A stretch of DNA of 12,772 bases from Anaerolineae bacterium (lineage in GTDB: Bacteria; Chloroflexota; Anaerolineae; Anaerolineales; Villigracilaceae), in contig PMLN01000092.1 of the NCBI GenBank assembly GCA_003158885.1, positions 10,295 to 23,066 of the forward strand, in the 5' to 3' direction. Positions within the stretch are counted from its first letter, which is position 1. Each line of letters opens with the position of its first letter. The notes beneath the pieces were generated by a model. It did not search any database. It saw only the letters and a program-made list of their open reading frames with translations, and was not told where the DNA came from. Of this stretch, positions 1-6,491 are shown piece after piece. The translations under genes and the position numbers were made by a program.

Positions 1-654
1 ACCTATGCCGATGTAAAAGCGGAGAGTGACATTTGCTGCACCTCCAGCAATGCAGTCGCGGTGGTCGAGTCGCTTAAAGCTGATACCGTGATCTTCCTGC
101 CGGATCAATATTTGGCTGCCAATGTGGCCAGGGAGAGCGGCAAACATATTATCTTCCCATCGGTTAACGCTCTCCCCCCATTTTCGGAGAAAATGGGGGG
201 AGACATAGAGGGGGGTCAAAATTTGCTCGATGTCCAAATGATCGGCTGGCATGGTCGCTGCGAAGTTCACGAAAAATTTACCGTCAACGATATTGCGACC
301 GTGCGTCGGCAGTTCCCGGATGTGGTCATTCTCTCACACCCCGAATGTAGCCCCGAGGTGGTTGCCGCTTCTGATTTCTCCGGCAGTACCAACGCCATGA
401 TTAAGTATGTCCGCGAGTCAAAAGCCCCGCACTATCTCTTGCTGACCGAATGTTCGATGGGCGATAACATCGCCGCCGCCAATCCTGATAAGGAAATGCT
501 TCGGCTGTGCATGGTGCGTTGTCCTCACATGAATACCATTACCATGGAGGATACGCGCGACGCCCTGAAATACAATCGCTATGTGATTGAGATTCCGGAA
601 GAGATCCGCCTGAAAGCCTTTCGTGCTGTGGATCGTATGATCAAAATTGGATAA
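1..654 (+). CDS. nadA: Quinolinate synthase NadA, 3' part (5' end outside window)
   Basis: This is the C-terminal 217 residues of quinolinate synthase, the 4Fe-4S enzyme that condenses iminoaspartate with dihydroxyacetone phosphate to give quinolinate in NAD synthesis. The frame is open from base 1, so the GTG at 61 is not a start. Visible family signatures, in order, are SDICCTSSNAV (Cys codons 34-39), LPDQYLAANVA, GRCEVHEKF, HPECSPEVV, DFSGSTNAMI, LLTECSM (Cys codon 451-453) and CPHM (Cys codon 520-522); three of these Cys should bind the cluster. Between KHII and IGWHG lies an extra segment of roughly 27 residues, part of which is encoded by a perfect DNA palindrome (see the repeat at 171-203). 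The catalytic motifs on both sides are intact and in frame, so the enzyme is probably functional. It is followed after 3 bases by nadB, so co-transcription is very likely. Identification is secure; the exact extent of the extra segment is inference. Confidence 0.96.
   Translation, partial: TYADVKAESDICCTSSNAVAVVESLKADTVIFLPDQYLAANVARESGKHIIFPSVNALPPFSEKMGGDIEGGQNLLDVQMIGWHGRCEVHEKFTVNDIATVRRQFPDVVILSHPECSPEVVAASDFSGSTNAMIKYVRESKAPHYLLLTECSMGDNIAAANPDKEMLRLCMVRCPHMNTITMEDTRDALKYNRYVIEIPEEIRLKAFRAVDRMIKIG
171..203. repeat. Perfect palindrome inside nadA (REP-like element in frame)
   Basis: Left arm TCTCCCCCCATTTTC (171-185), loop GGA, right arm GAAAATGGGGGGAGA (189-203): a 15-bp perfect stem. 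A second G-rich run, GAGGGGGG, follows at 208-215. It lies entirely within the nadA frame, is read as LPPFSEKMGGDIEGG and adds no stop. The position is a stretch between the PDQYLA and GWHGRCEVHEKF motifs where I recall NadA homologues varying in length. The layout (palindromic arms, low-complexity G/C, in frame, in a surface loop) resembles an inserted repetitive palindrome rather than ordinary coding sequence. No second copy was found in this window. Confidence 0.8.
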
Positions 655-657
655 CCT

Positions 658-2262
658 ATGAAGACCACGGATGTTCTCATCATCGGTTCGGGCATTGCGG
701 GCATCGCTGCCGCCGTTCAACTCGCACAAAACCCGCAGCGCAAAATTATCCTCCTCACGCGTTCGCCTGACGTTCATGAATCGAATACCTTCTGGGCGCA
801 GGGCGGCATCATCCGTCGCGGGCCGGGGGATGATAGCGCCGATCTTTTGGTTCAGGATATTCTTGCCGCCGGGGCTGGTGCCTCACTGCCGGAGTCGGCC
901 CGTATCCTTGCCGAGGAGGGCCCTCGGCTTTTGGATGATCTCCTTATCGGTCAGGCCCAGGTTCAGTTTGACCATGAGTCGGATGGGAGCTTGTCTTATG
1001 GTCAGGAAGCCGCTCATTCGCGCCGCCGGATCGTTCATGTGGGCGATGGCACCGGCGCGGCCATTAGTAAAGGGCTGGTGGCCTTATTGAAGAAGTATCC
1101 CAACATCGAAGTGCTTTCCAACGCTACGGCCGTGGACTTGATCACCTATCCCCATCACTCGCGCGATCCCCTCGATAATTATCGTTCCATCCGGTGTTAT
1201 GGCGCCTATGTGTTTGACCGCACCGGCAAGGCCATTCATCGCACCCTGGCCGCCGTCACGGTTCTTGCCACGGGCGGCTTGGGCCGCATATTTCGGAATA
1301 CGACCAATCCTCCGGGTGCGCGCGGCGATGGTATTGCCATGGCCGCGCGTGCCGGGGCGCGCATCATCAACGCCGAATACATTCAATTCCACCCCACGGC
1401 TCTGGCGGCTCCGGGAGCGGAGGGCTTCCTGATCAGTGAAGCCGTGCGCGGCGAAGGTGGCGTTTTGCTTGATCCCGAGGGCCATCCTTTTATGCAGAAG
1501 TATTCCCCCGAGTGGAAGGACCTGGCCCCTCGCGATATTGTTGCGCGCGCCATTCACAGTGAAATGGAGGCTAACGGATATTCTCATGTGATGCTGGATA
1601 TCGGTTCGCACATGCCGGCGGACGTTTTGAAGTCGCGCTTCCCCAACATTTATGCGGAATGTATGCGTGTAGGCCTGGACATTACCCGTGAACCCATTCC
1701 CGTGGTCCCCGCCGCTCATTATTCGTGCGGCGGCGTCGCTGTGAACGAATGGGGGCGAGCCAGCATTGCCAATCTTTATGCGGTCGGCGAAGTTTCCTGC
1801 ACGGGCTTGCATGGTGCCAATCGTCTGGCTTCCACTTCCTTGCTGGAAGGACTCGTCTGGGGTCATCGCGCAGGACAGAAGATCGAAGAGACTTTGAATG
1901 CCGGAACGTTTCCAATTCCGACTCGCGCGGATATTCCTCCTTGGGATGAAAGCGGCTTGATTAACGATTCGGATCCTGCCTTGATTCAGGGCGATATGCA
2001 GACCATTCAAAATATCATGTGGCATTATGTTGGCCTGATCCGTTCCGGCGACCGGCTGTCGCGCGCCATCCGTGAGTTGCGCCATTTGCAAAACGAGATC
2101 GAGACCTTTTATCAAAAGACCAAGTTGAGCGATGGCTTGATCGGTTTGCGGAATGCAGTGGAAGTGGCGTTGATTGTCGCTCAAGCCGCTTATCATAATC
2201 GTCAGAGCCGGGGCTGTCATTATCGAACCGATGCCGTCGAGGCCGGGGACAGGCTGTTATAG
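658..2262 (+). CDS. nadB: L-aspartate oxidase NadB
   Basis: A flavoprotein that oxidises L-aspartate to iminoaspartate, the substrate passed to NadA; cytosolic. The 534 residues match the family's usual length. An N-terminal FAD-binding GSGIAG sits at residues 10-15 and SNTFWAQGG at 42-50. EAAHSRRR around 117-124 contains a Glu that fits the catalytic Glu of the E. coli enzyme. HPTAL at 245-249, RDIVARAI at 292-299 and HYSCGGV at 354-360 supply the His, Arg and His that line the active site at nearly the same numbers as in E. coli NadB. GEVSCTGLHGANRLAS at 377-392 closes the FAD site. A helical C-terminal domain follows. The ATG lies 3 bases after the nadA stop with only a weak ribosome-binding site, consistent with translational coupling. 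No nadC follows here. The fumarate reductase/succinate dehydrogenase flavoprotein family is related, but the motif set and the nadA neighbour make NadB the clear choice. Confidence 0.97.
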   Translation: MKTTDVLIIGSGIAGIAAAVQLAQNPQRKIILLTRSPDVHESNTFWAQGGIIRRGPGDDSADLLVQDILAAGAGASLPESARILAEEGPRLLDDLLIGQAQVQFDHESDGSLSYGQEAAHSRRRIVHVGDGTGAAISKGLVALLKKYPNIEVLSNATAVDLITYPHHSRDPLDNYRSIRCYGAYVFDRTGKAIHRTLAAVTVLATGGLGRIFRNTTNPPGARGDGIAMAARAGARIINAEYIQFHPTALAAPGAEGFLISEAVRGEGGVLLDPEGHPFMQKYSPEWKDLAPRDIVARAIHSEMEANGYSHVMLDIGSHMPADVLKSRFPNIYAECMRVGLDITREPIPVVPAAHYSCGGVAVNEWGRASIANLYAVGEVSCTGLHGANRLASTSLLEGLVWGHRAGQKIEETLNAGTFPIPTRADIPPWDESGLINDSDPALIQGDMQTIQNIMWHYVGLIRSGDRLSRAIRELRHLQNEIETFYQKTKLSDGLIGLRNAVEVALIVAQAAYHNRQSRGCHYRTDAVEAGDRLL

Positions 2263-2333
2263 GCCTTCTTTTTGGGTTCAACCGTTTTTAACGGGAAGCA
2301 TCAGGTTTCAAGCATTGCCAAACGCTTTTCTTT

Positions 2334-2360
2334 ATCTGTGCAATCTGCGAAATCTGTGGA
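2334..2360. repeat. Degenerate 9-base tandem repeat (ATCTGYGNA x3)
   Basis: Three consecutive 9-base units, ATCTGTGCA, ATCTGCGAA and ATCTGTGGA, lie in the 147-base gap between nadB and the SanA-like gene. The unit resembles those at 7566-7601 and 12646-12672 (core T-Y-G-T/C-G). The rest of this gap shows only a weak CCGTT/AACGG hairpin at 2282-2294 and no convincing promoter. Confidence 0.7.
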
Positions 2361-2409
2361 TGAATCTTGCTCGAAACGGAAGAGCCTTTTTGTTGGTAGA
2401 ATCGGGAAT

Positions 2410-3066
2410 ATGTCGAAACAGGTTCTGAAGTTCATCCGCAACTTGGTTCTTGCGCTTGTGGCTCTTGGTCTTTTAGTGTTGATTGTGCCGCGCGTCGTTA
2501 CAACCGTTTATGCGTGGACGCGCAGTTATACGCTGGATACCGTGCCGGCGGAACGCGTCGCCATTGTTTTTGGCGCCGGGCTTGACCGTCAGGGTCAGGC
2601 TACTTCGATCCTGCGTGATCGTGTCGAGACTGCAACAAAGCTGTATTTTTCCGGCAAGGTTCAAAAGTTATTGATGAGCGGCGATAATCGTACGATGAAT
2701 TACAATGAGCCCGAGGCCATGCGTCAATATGCGCTCAGCCTTGGCGTTCCGGATTCTGCCATGGTTCTGGATTACGCCGGTCGCAGTACCTACGATACTT
2801 GTTATCGCGCTCATGCCATCTTTGGTTTGGACTCGGCGGTGCTCGTCACCCAGCAGTTTCATCTGCCGCGTGCCTTGTTCCTGTGCAATGCCCTTGGGGT
2901 TCGGGCCTCCGGGGTGGCTGCCGATAACTACTTCTATCCTCTGCGCTGGACGGTAATTTGGAACATACGTGAACAGCTTGCCACGGTCGGCGCCTTTCTC
3001 GATCTGTACGTCATTAAACCGACCCCTGTGCTTGGAAAACCTGAACCCATTTTTATAACAGATTGA
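2410..3066 (+). CDS. SanA/YdcF-like DUF218 membrane protein
   Basis: A 218-residue protein with one N-terminal membrane helix (about residues 8-32) followed by a DUF218 domain. Recognisable stretches are VAIVFGAGL near residue 50, LLMSGDN, EPEAMRQYALSLGVP, RSTYDTCYRA, VLVTQQFHLPRALF and the ending GV.A.DN. This order is that of the SanA/ElyC/YdcF family, which in enterobacteria affects envelope barrier function and vancomycin sensitivity; the biochemical reaction is not settled. The reading frame is open back to a TTG at 2272, but that extension crosses the ATCTG repeat and is not protein-like. I therefore place the start at ATG 2410, directly before the membrane helix, although the upstream GGGA is a poor ribosome-binding site. 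The gene stands between nadB and a toxin-antitoxin pair and shows no functional link to either. The family call is solid; the role in this organism is unknown. Confidence 0.88.
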   Translation: MSKQVLKFIRNLVLALVALGLLVLIVPRVVTTVYAWTRSYTLDTVPAERVAIVFGAGLDRQGQATSILRDRVETATKLYFSGKVQKLLMSGDNRTMNYNEPEAMRQYALSLGVPDSAMVLDYAGRSTYDTCYRAHAIFGLDSAVLVTQQFHLPRALFLCNALGVRASGVAADNYFYPLRWTVIWNIREQLATVGAFLDLYVIKPTPVLGKPEPIFITD

Positions 3067-3079
3067 TGGGCAATAGTTG

Positions 3080-3085
3080 TATAAT
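3080..3085 (+). promoter_or_regulatory. Candidate -10 box before the toxin-antitoxin genes
   Basis: A perfect TATAAT lies 22 bases before the antitoxin ATG and 13 bases after the stop of the SanA-like gene. No good -35 hexamer is found 16-18 bases upstream, so this is a partial promoter at best. The position would give a very short leader, as expected for a self-regulated toxin-antitoxin operon. Confidence 0.45.
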
Positions 3086-3106
3086 TTACTGTGAAAGCGA
3101 GTGAAT

Positions 3107-3313
3107 ATGGATCAAATTCGCGAACTGCAAACGCAATATGTGACCGATCAAAGCGGCAAAAAGACCGCTGTTATTTTACCCATTGAAGAATTTGAGGAAC
3201 TAATGGAGGATTTGGCCGATCTGGCTGTTTTGCTCGAAAGACGCGATGAACCGACCATTTCCTTTGATGAAGTCATGGCAAAGTTAAAGCAAGATGGCCT
3301 CTTACCGGATTGA
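3107..3313 (+). CDS. Antitoxin of a type II toxin-antitoxin pair (Phd/RelB-like)
   Basis: A 68-residue acidic protein. The stretch YVTDQSGKKTAVILPIEEFEELMEDL, read in parts, follows the Phd/YefM/RelB-type pattern: an N-terminal DNA-binding strand-helix part with the ILPIEEFEEL segment, then a charged tail (RRDEPTISFDEVMAKLKQDG) of the kind that wraps the toxin. The antitoxin should neutralise the toxin encoded next and repress the shared promoter. A GTG at 3101 is in frame; ATG 3107 is preferred because a GAG motif sits 6 bases upstream of it. Its 3' end overlaps the toxin start by 20 bases, typical for such pairs. Whether it belongs to Phd or RelB proper cannot be decided from the sequence alone. 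Confidence 0.85.
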   Translation: MDQIRELQTQYVTDQSGKKTAVILPIEEFEELMEDLADLAVLLERRDEPTISFDEVMAKLKQDGLLPD

Positions 3314-3554
3314 AATCAAAGCTTCTGCATCAAAAGAACTAAGCAAGTTACCGCAACAAATGATCCCGGGAATTGTTGCGGTAATTGAGAAATTGGCTGA
3401 AGATCCATATCCACAGGGTGTAAAAAAGTTGAAAGGCTTTGATCAAATCTATCGTATCCGTGTAGGGGAATATCGTGTGGTCTATAATATTCTTAAATCA
3501 AGATTGATAATTGAAATTATTCGTGTTCGTCATCGTAAAGATGCCTACAGGTGA
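3294..3554 (+). CDS. RelE/ParE-family toxin
   Basis: An 86-residue basic protein of the RelE/ParE fold. Members either cleave mRNA in the ribosomal A site or poison gyrase. Signatures are the N-terminal YRIEIKASASKELSKLP, the middle KKLKGFD, then YRIRVGEYRVVYNI (Arg54, Arg56, Arg61) and the C-terminal IIRVRHRKDAYR (Arg81, Tyr85). The paired Arg residues and terminal Tyr resemble the RNA-cleaving RelE branch more than ParE, so mRNA interferase activity is the likelier guess. It starts inside the end of the antitoxin gene (20-base overlap), so translation is coupled. Its last codons contain the ribosome-binding site of the next gene, tying the HD protein to the same message. Full length, no damage seen. 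Confidence 0.9.
   Translation: MASYRIEIKASASKELSKLPQQMIPGIVAVIEKLAEDPYPQGVKKLKGFDQIYRIRVGEYRVVYNILKSRLIIEIIRVRHRKDAYR
3549..3554 (+). promoter_or_regulatory. Ribosome-binding site AGGTGA inside the toxin's stop
   Basis: AGGTGA includes the toxin's last sense codon and its stop, 5 bases before ATG 3560. It favours ATG 3560 over the in-frame GTG at 3551 as the start of the HD-domain gene. Confidence 0.6.
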
Positions 3555-3559
3555 AAACC

Positions 3560-4129
3560 ATGAATCATGAAGAAGCTCTTGCTCTTGTGCGTGAATTTGT
3601 CAAAAACGAAGGCCTTGTGCGCCACATGTTTTCGGTCGAGGCTTGTATGCGTTTCTACGCCGAAAAGTTTGGCGAAGATGTGGAGACTTGGGGCTTGCTG
3701 GGTCTCCTCCACGATTTCGATTGGGAGATTCATCCTACGGCGGCGGAGCATCCCATCCAAGGCGCGCCCATCTTGCGTGAGCGCGGCCTCAGCGAAGATC
3801 TCATTCAGGATATCCTGAGTCACGGTGACGCCACGGGTGTGCCGCGTGATACGTTAAGGCGCAAGGCGCTGAATGCTTGCGATGAAATCACCGGCCTGGT
3901 CACAGCGGTGGCTCTTGTGCGCCCCTCCCGTTCTCTTCTCGACCTCGAACCTTCCTCCGTCAAAAAGAAATGGAAGGACAAGGCTTTCGCGGCTGGCACC
4001 AACCGTGAAGAGATGGCCAAAGCCGCCGAGGATTTTGGCGTGGAGTTGTGGGAGCATGTCGGCAATGTCATCACGGCCATGCGCCGCATCGCCCCTGAGT
4101 TGGGCTTGGTTGGAAATATTCAACCATAA
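3560..4129 (+). CDS. HD-domain metal-dependent hydrolase
   Basis: A 189-residue protein of the HD superfamily (metal-dependent phosphohydrolases). With this start the likely metal ligands are His22 (VRHMFSVE), His51-Asp52 (LLHDFDWE), His64 (EHP), His88 (SHGD) and Asp108 (CDEITG). The H...HD...H...H...D order matches small single-domain HD proteins of the HDIG-like type often annotated only as hydrolase. The substrate is unknown; nucleotides or phosphate esters are typical for the superfamily. There is no signal peptide or membrane segment, so it is cytosolic. An in-frame GTG at 3551 would overlap the toxin stop as GTGA and add three residues. The Shine-Dalgarno spacing favours 3560. The gene probably shares a transcript with the toxin-antitoxin pair, but homologues occur without such neighbours, as far as I know, so a role in the pair is not implied. 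Confidence 0.85.
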   Translation: MNHEEALALVREFVKNEGLVRHMFSVEACMRFYAEKFGEDVETWGLLGLLHDFDWEIHPTAAEHPIQGAPILRERGLSEDLIQDILSHGDATGVPRDTLRRKALNACDEITGLVTAVALVRPSRSLLDLEPSSVKKKWKDKAFAAGTNREEMAKAAEDFGVELWEHVGNVITAMRRIAPELGLVGNIQP

Positions 4130-4140
4130 TGAAATGTAGG

Positions 4141-4159
4141 GCGCAGGCTTGCCCTGCGC
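4141..4159. repeat. GC-rich hairpin between HD gene and radC
   Basis: A perfect 7-bp stem, GCGCAGG / CCTGCGC, with loop CTTGC. It is preceded by TGTAGG and followed by a mixed TTGTTGTACTTTTC rather than a clean T-run, so it is at best a weak terminator for the HD gene. It reads like the GTAGGGC-AGGCTTGCCCT intergenic repeats I recall from other bacteria. Confidence 0.5.
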
Positions 4160-4190
4160 TTGTTGTACTTTTCATCGTTCTTTTTTAGGG

Positions 4191-4196
4191 AAAGGA
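4191..4196 (+). promoter_or_regulatory. Ribosome-binding site setting the radC start
   Basis: AAAGGA within AGGGAAAGGA, 6 bases before ATG 4203. It fixes the start at 4203. The open frame reaches back to an ATG at 4149, but that is inside the hairpin and its product is not RadC-like. Confidence 0.7.
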
Positions 4197-4202
4197 TTTG
4201 TT

Positions 4203-4907
4203 ATGGATGAACCTTCCACCCCCGTCTATCGCATCATGGACCTGCATGAAACGGATCGTCCGCGCGAACGGCTGTCGTTGCTTGGACCGCAGGCCTTGAG
4301 TCATGCCGAACTGATTGCGATCCTGCTGCGTGTCGGCGTGCATGGTGAGAACGCCGTGCAGGTGGGACAGCGCCTTTTGCAGACCTTCGGCGGTTTGCGC
4401 GGTCTTCATCAGGCCCCCTTCGAAGAACTGGTCAATCAGCATGGCATCGGCGAGGCTAAGGCCGCGCAGATCAAGGCCGCCATTGAATTGGGCCGCAGGC
4501 TCACCCTCGAATCGACCGAGGAACGTCCCGTCATCAACAGTCCGGCCGATGCCGCCGCCTTGGTGCAATATGAGATGTCGGCCTTGGAACAGGAACATCT
4601 GCGTGTCTTGCTGCTCGACACGCGCAATCATGTTCTGGAGATCGCCGAAGTGTATCGCGGCTCTGTCAACACCTCGCAGATTCGCGTCGGTGAGATCTTC
4701 AAGGCCGCCATCCGGCGCAATGCCAGCGCCCTGATCGTGGTCCACAATCATCCCAGCGGCGACCCGACTCCCAGCCCGGATGATGTGGCTGTCACGCGTG
4801 CCGTCGTCCAGGCTGGGAAGCTATTGGATGTGGATGTCTTGGATCATCTCATTGTCGGTCAGGGACGTTATGTGTCCATGAAGGAGCGCGGCTTGGGGTT
4901 TCAGTGA
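4203..4907 (+). CDS. radC: RadC-family JAB/MPN protein
   Basis: A 234-residue protein, the usual RadC length. The N-terminal part (RERLSLLGPQALSHAELIAILLRVG, in pieces) is the conserved RadC leader, followed by a helix-hairpin-helix-like stretch NQHGIGEAKAAQIKAA at about residues 78-93. The C-terminal JAB/MPN domain carries the JAMM metal motif H-N-H-P-S-G-D...S..D at His181, His183, Ser191 and Asp194, complete. Despite its name, a role in DNA repair is doubtful in the bacteria where it was tested. The JAMM site suggests a metal-dependent hydrolase of unknown substrate. The gene is chromosomal and full length. Its stop codon (4905-4907) is immediately followed by the stop of the convergent acylphosphatase gene. 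Confidence 0.95.
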   Translation: MDEPSTPVYRIMDLHETDRPRERLSLLGPQALSHAELIAILLRVGVHGENAVQVGQRLLQTFGGLRGLHQAPFEELVNQHGIGEAKAAQIKAAIELGRRLTLESTEERPVINSPADAAALVQYEMSALEQEHLRVLLLDTRNHVLEIAEVYRGSVNTSQIRVGEIFKAAIRRNASALIVVHNHPSGDPTPSPDDVAVTRAVVQAGKLLDVDVLDHLIVGQGRYVSMKERGLGFQ

Positions 4908-5198
4908 TCACATGCTTCTTCGCACTTCGAACGATTTGAATTCGCCGGTGACGGGTTCCCATTCGACTTTGGATTCACGGATTCTGCTGGCGCGCGGCCC
5001 CGCCTTCATGGCTTCGATGAAACGTTCCACTTTCTCGCGTTCACCTTCGGCCACAGCCTCGACCGTATCATAACCGACGTTCCTCACCCAGCCCGTCACG
5101 CCAACCTGGCGTGCCTGGGCTTCCACATAGGCACGGAAGCCGACGTTTTGTACCGTTCCTTGCACCCATACATGGGCGCGTACGTTTTCATTAGGCAT
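4908..5198 (-). CDS. acyP: Acylphosphatase
   Basis: A 96-residue acylphosphatase, which hydrolyses the carboxyl-phosphate bond of acyl phosphates; small cytosolic alpha/beta fold. The signature VQGTVQNVGFRAYV gives the phosphate-binding loop and catalytic Arg22. GVTGWVRN supplies catalytic Asn40. The second Gly of the usual VQGVGFR loop is Asn here (VQNVGFR), a mild variation that keeps Arg. The ending FKSFEVR is typical. It starts within the last codons of the upstream metallopeptidase gene (ATGCCTAA overlap) with a purine-rich AAAGGGAAAAGAA in front, so it is translated from the same message. Length and motifs are complete. Confidence 0.95.
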   Translation of the reverse strand: MPNENVRAHVWVQGTVQNVGFRAYVEAQARQVGVTGWVRNVGYDTVEAVAEGEREKVERFIEAMKAGPRASRIRESKVEWEPVTGEFKSFEVRRSM

Positions 5199-6429
5199 TT
5201 CTTTTCCCTTTGGCGATCATGTGGATTACGCCCCATACCGGCACGATCAGCGTCAGCCCAAGAATGATGAGGTAGGGCAGTAAATTGCGTACTGCCACGC
5301 CTGCGATGTTTTGTCCGAGCACGCTTTCCCGCCAGCGTGCATCCAGTTGGTTGAGCGGCGCGCCGACTGCCCGCGTCGCGCCCAGGTCGCAGTTGAGACC
5401 GTCCGCATAGGCTTTGGTCAGCGCCACGATTCCGGTGTTGCCGTAGGTATCGCGCAGGAAACGGACGAAGGACTGGGATTCGGCAAAAGCCAGGTAGGCG
5501 CGGCCGCTGTCGGCGGGGAAGGAAACGCATAGATCCTCGAGCGGTAGGAGCGAATCGTTTTTACTCGCCGCCTCCAGGGCGCGCGTGTAATCCGGGTTTG
5601 GATACAGTTCCTCCATCGAAGCGATGCCTTCTTCCAGCCAGGTGGGCAGGCGGTTGAAGCCGTTGCCCAGACTGCGGTATAGCATGACATGCGTCAGTTC
5701 GTGCGGGATCAATCTCTGCAGGTCAATGGATTGTGTATCGCTGGGAGCCGCCGCCAGCATGACCACCCCGATGGAGGGGTCTGCATGACCCGCTTCCCAT
5801 TTTCTGCCGCCCAGCGCCAGTGAACTGACCAGGTCGTCGAAGGTGGCATAGATATAAACGTCAACCGGTGCATCCAGCGAAACCGGCAGGGTCTGGCTGA
5901 TGCCTTGCAATCCGGTGCGCGCCGCATCCAGCGCGGCCTGGCCGAATGTTTCATCGCCGTTGTACCAGTGTACGCTGACCGCTCCATTGCTGAGTTGTTT
6001 CCAGGTGAAGCGGTTGTCCTCATACCGGAAATAAAACGGCCCGCTGCTAACGCTTTGGTTGTTTGCCAGCGTTGCCTGGTATGAAAATTCGATCATCGCG
6101 AAGGGCGGGATCAAATGCGGACTGGCGTCGTATTGATAACGGGTCGATCCGTCGGCGTTGAGCGTCAGCGGTACCACGCGCGTATTTTGTTCGTTGACTT
6201 CCCGGAACGAAAGGAACGCCTGCTGGATGGGCGCGCTCGCACTGAGCTTTGCCATGAATGTGATCTGCTGGCCGAAGTTGTAGAAGATATTGACGTTCGT
6301 TGCCGCCAGGCCGGTTTGGCTTTGCGGTAAGGCCGTGAATCCCAATGAGATCAGGGCGGTGAGAAAAAAGAAAATGAATTTCCGGATTTGTTTCAGCATG
6401 GTCGTTTTTGGAAATGGATTGGTTTTCAT
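5191..6429 (-). CDS. Membrane-anchored MA-like gluzincin metallopeptidase
   Basis: A 412-residue extracytoplasmic protein. A basic N-terminus and hydrophobic stretch (about residues 17-34) look like a signal peptide or anchor. Residues 45-140 form a beta-rich part, followed by the peptidase domain. Zinc motif HELTH at 243-247 and WLEEGIA at 265-271, with a Glu about 20 residues downstream, fit the gluzincin peptidase MA-like family. A hydrophobic helix at about 382-403 followed by KGKRNA would anchor the C-terminus with a short cytoplasmic tail. The mature enzyme would thus face outside the cell membrane. Its substrate is unknown. An alternative start, Met11 at 6399, is possible; neither has a good ribosome-binding site. 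The upstream transporter gene ends 62 bases away, and the acylphosphatase overlaps its end by 8 bases, suggesting an operon of three. Confidence 0.88.
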   Translation of the reverse strand: MKTNPFPKTTMLKQIRKFIFFFLTALISLGFTALPQSQTGLAATNVNIFYNFGQQITFMAKLSASAPIQQAFLSFREVNEQNTRVVPLTLNADGSTRYQYDASPHLIPPFAMIEFSYQATLANNQSVSSGPFYFRYEDNRFTWKQLSNGAVSVHWYNGDETFGQAALDAARTGLQGISQTLPVSLDAPVDVYIYATFDDLVSSLALGGRKWEAGHADPSIGVVMLAAAPSDTQSIDLQRLIPHELTHVMLYRSLGNGFNRLPTWLEEGIASMEELYPNPDYTRALEAASKNDSLLPLEDLCVSFPADSGRAYLAFAESQSFVRFLRDTYGNTGIVALTKAYADGLNCDLGATRAVGAPLNQLDARWRESVLGQNIAGVAVRNLLPYLIILGLTLIVPVWGVIHMIAKGKRNA

Positions 6430-6491
6430 AAATCTGCAAAGGAAACGGAAAAGAGGAATTTGCTTCCGTGCGGTCTTTCATTCATCTTCGG

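Noticed and set aside
171..203. The nadA palindrome as a transcription terminator
   Set aside because: It lies in the middle of an intact frame, and the stem is followed by CATAGAGGGG rather than a T-run.
61..654. GTG at 61 as the nadA start
   Set aside because: The conserved SDICCTSSNAV block with a cluster-binding Cys lies upstream of it in the same frame, so the gene continues off the left edge.
1084..2220. A long open frame (378 codons) on the minus strand opposite nadB
   Set aside because: It is fully antisense to a clear L-aspartate oxidase, has no recognisable domain and arises from GC-biased codon use of nadB.
2282..2294. CCGTT-TTT-AACGG hairpin as the nadB terminator
   Set aside because: A 5-bp stem followed by GAAGCATCAGG with no T-run; too weak to call.
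2272..2409. N-terminal extension of the SanA-like protein from TTG 2272
   Set aside because: It translates the ATCTG repeat and unrelated sequence; the membrane helix begins just after ATG 2410.
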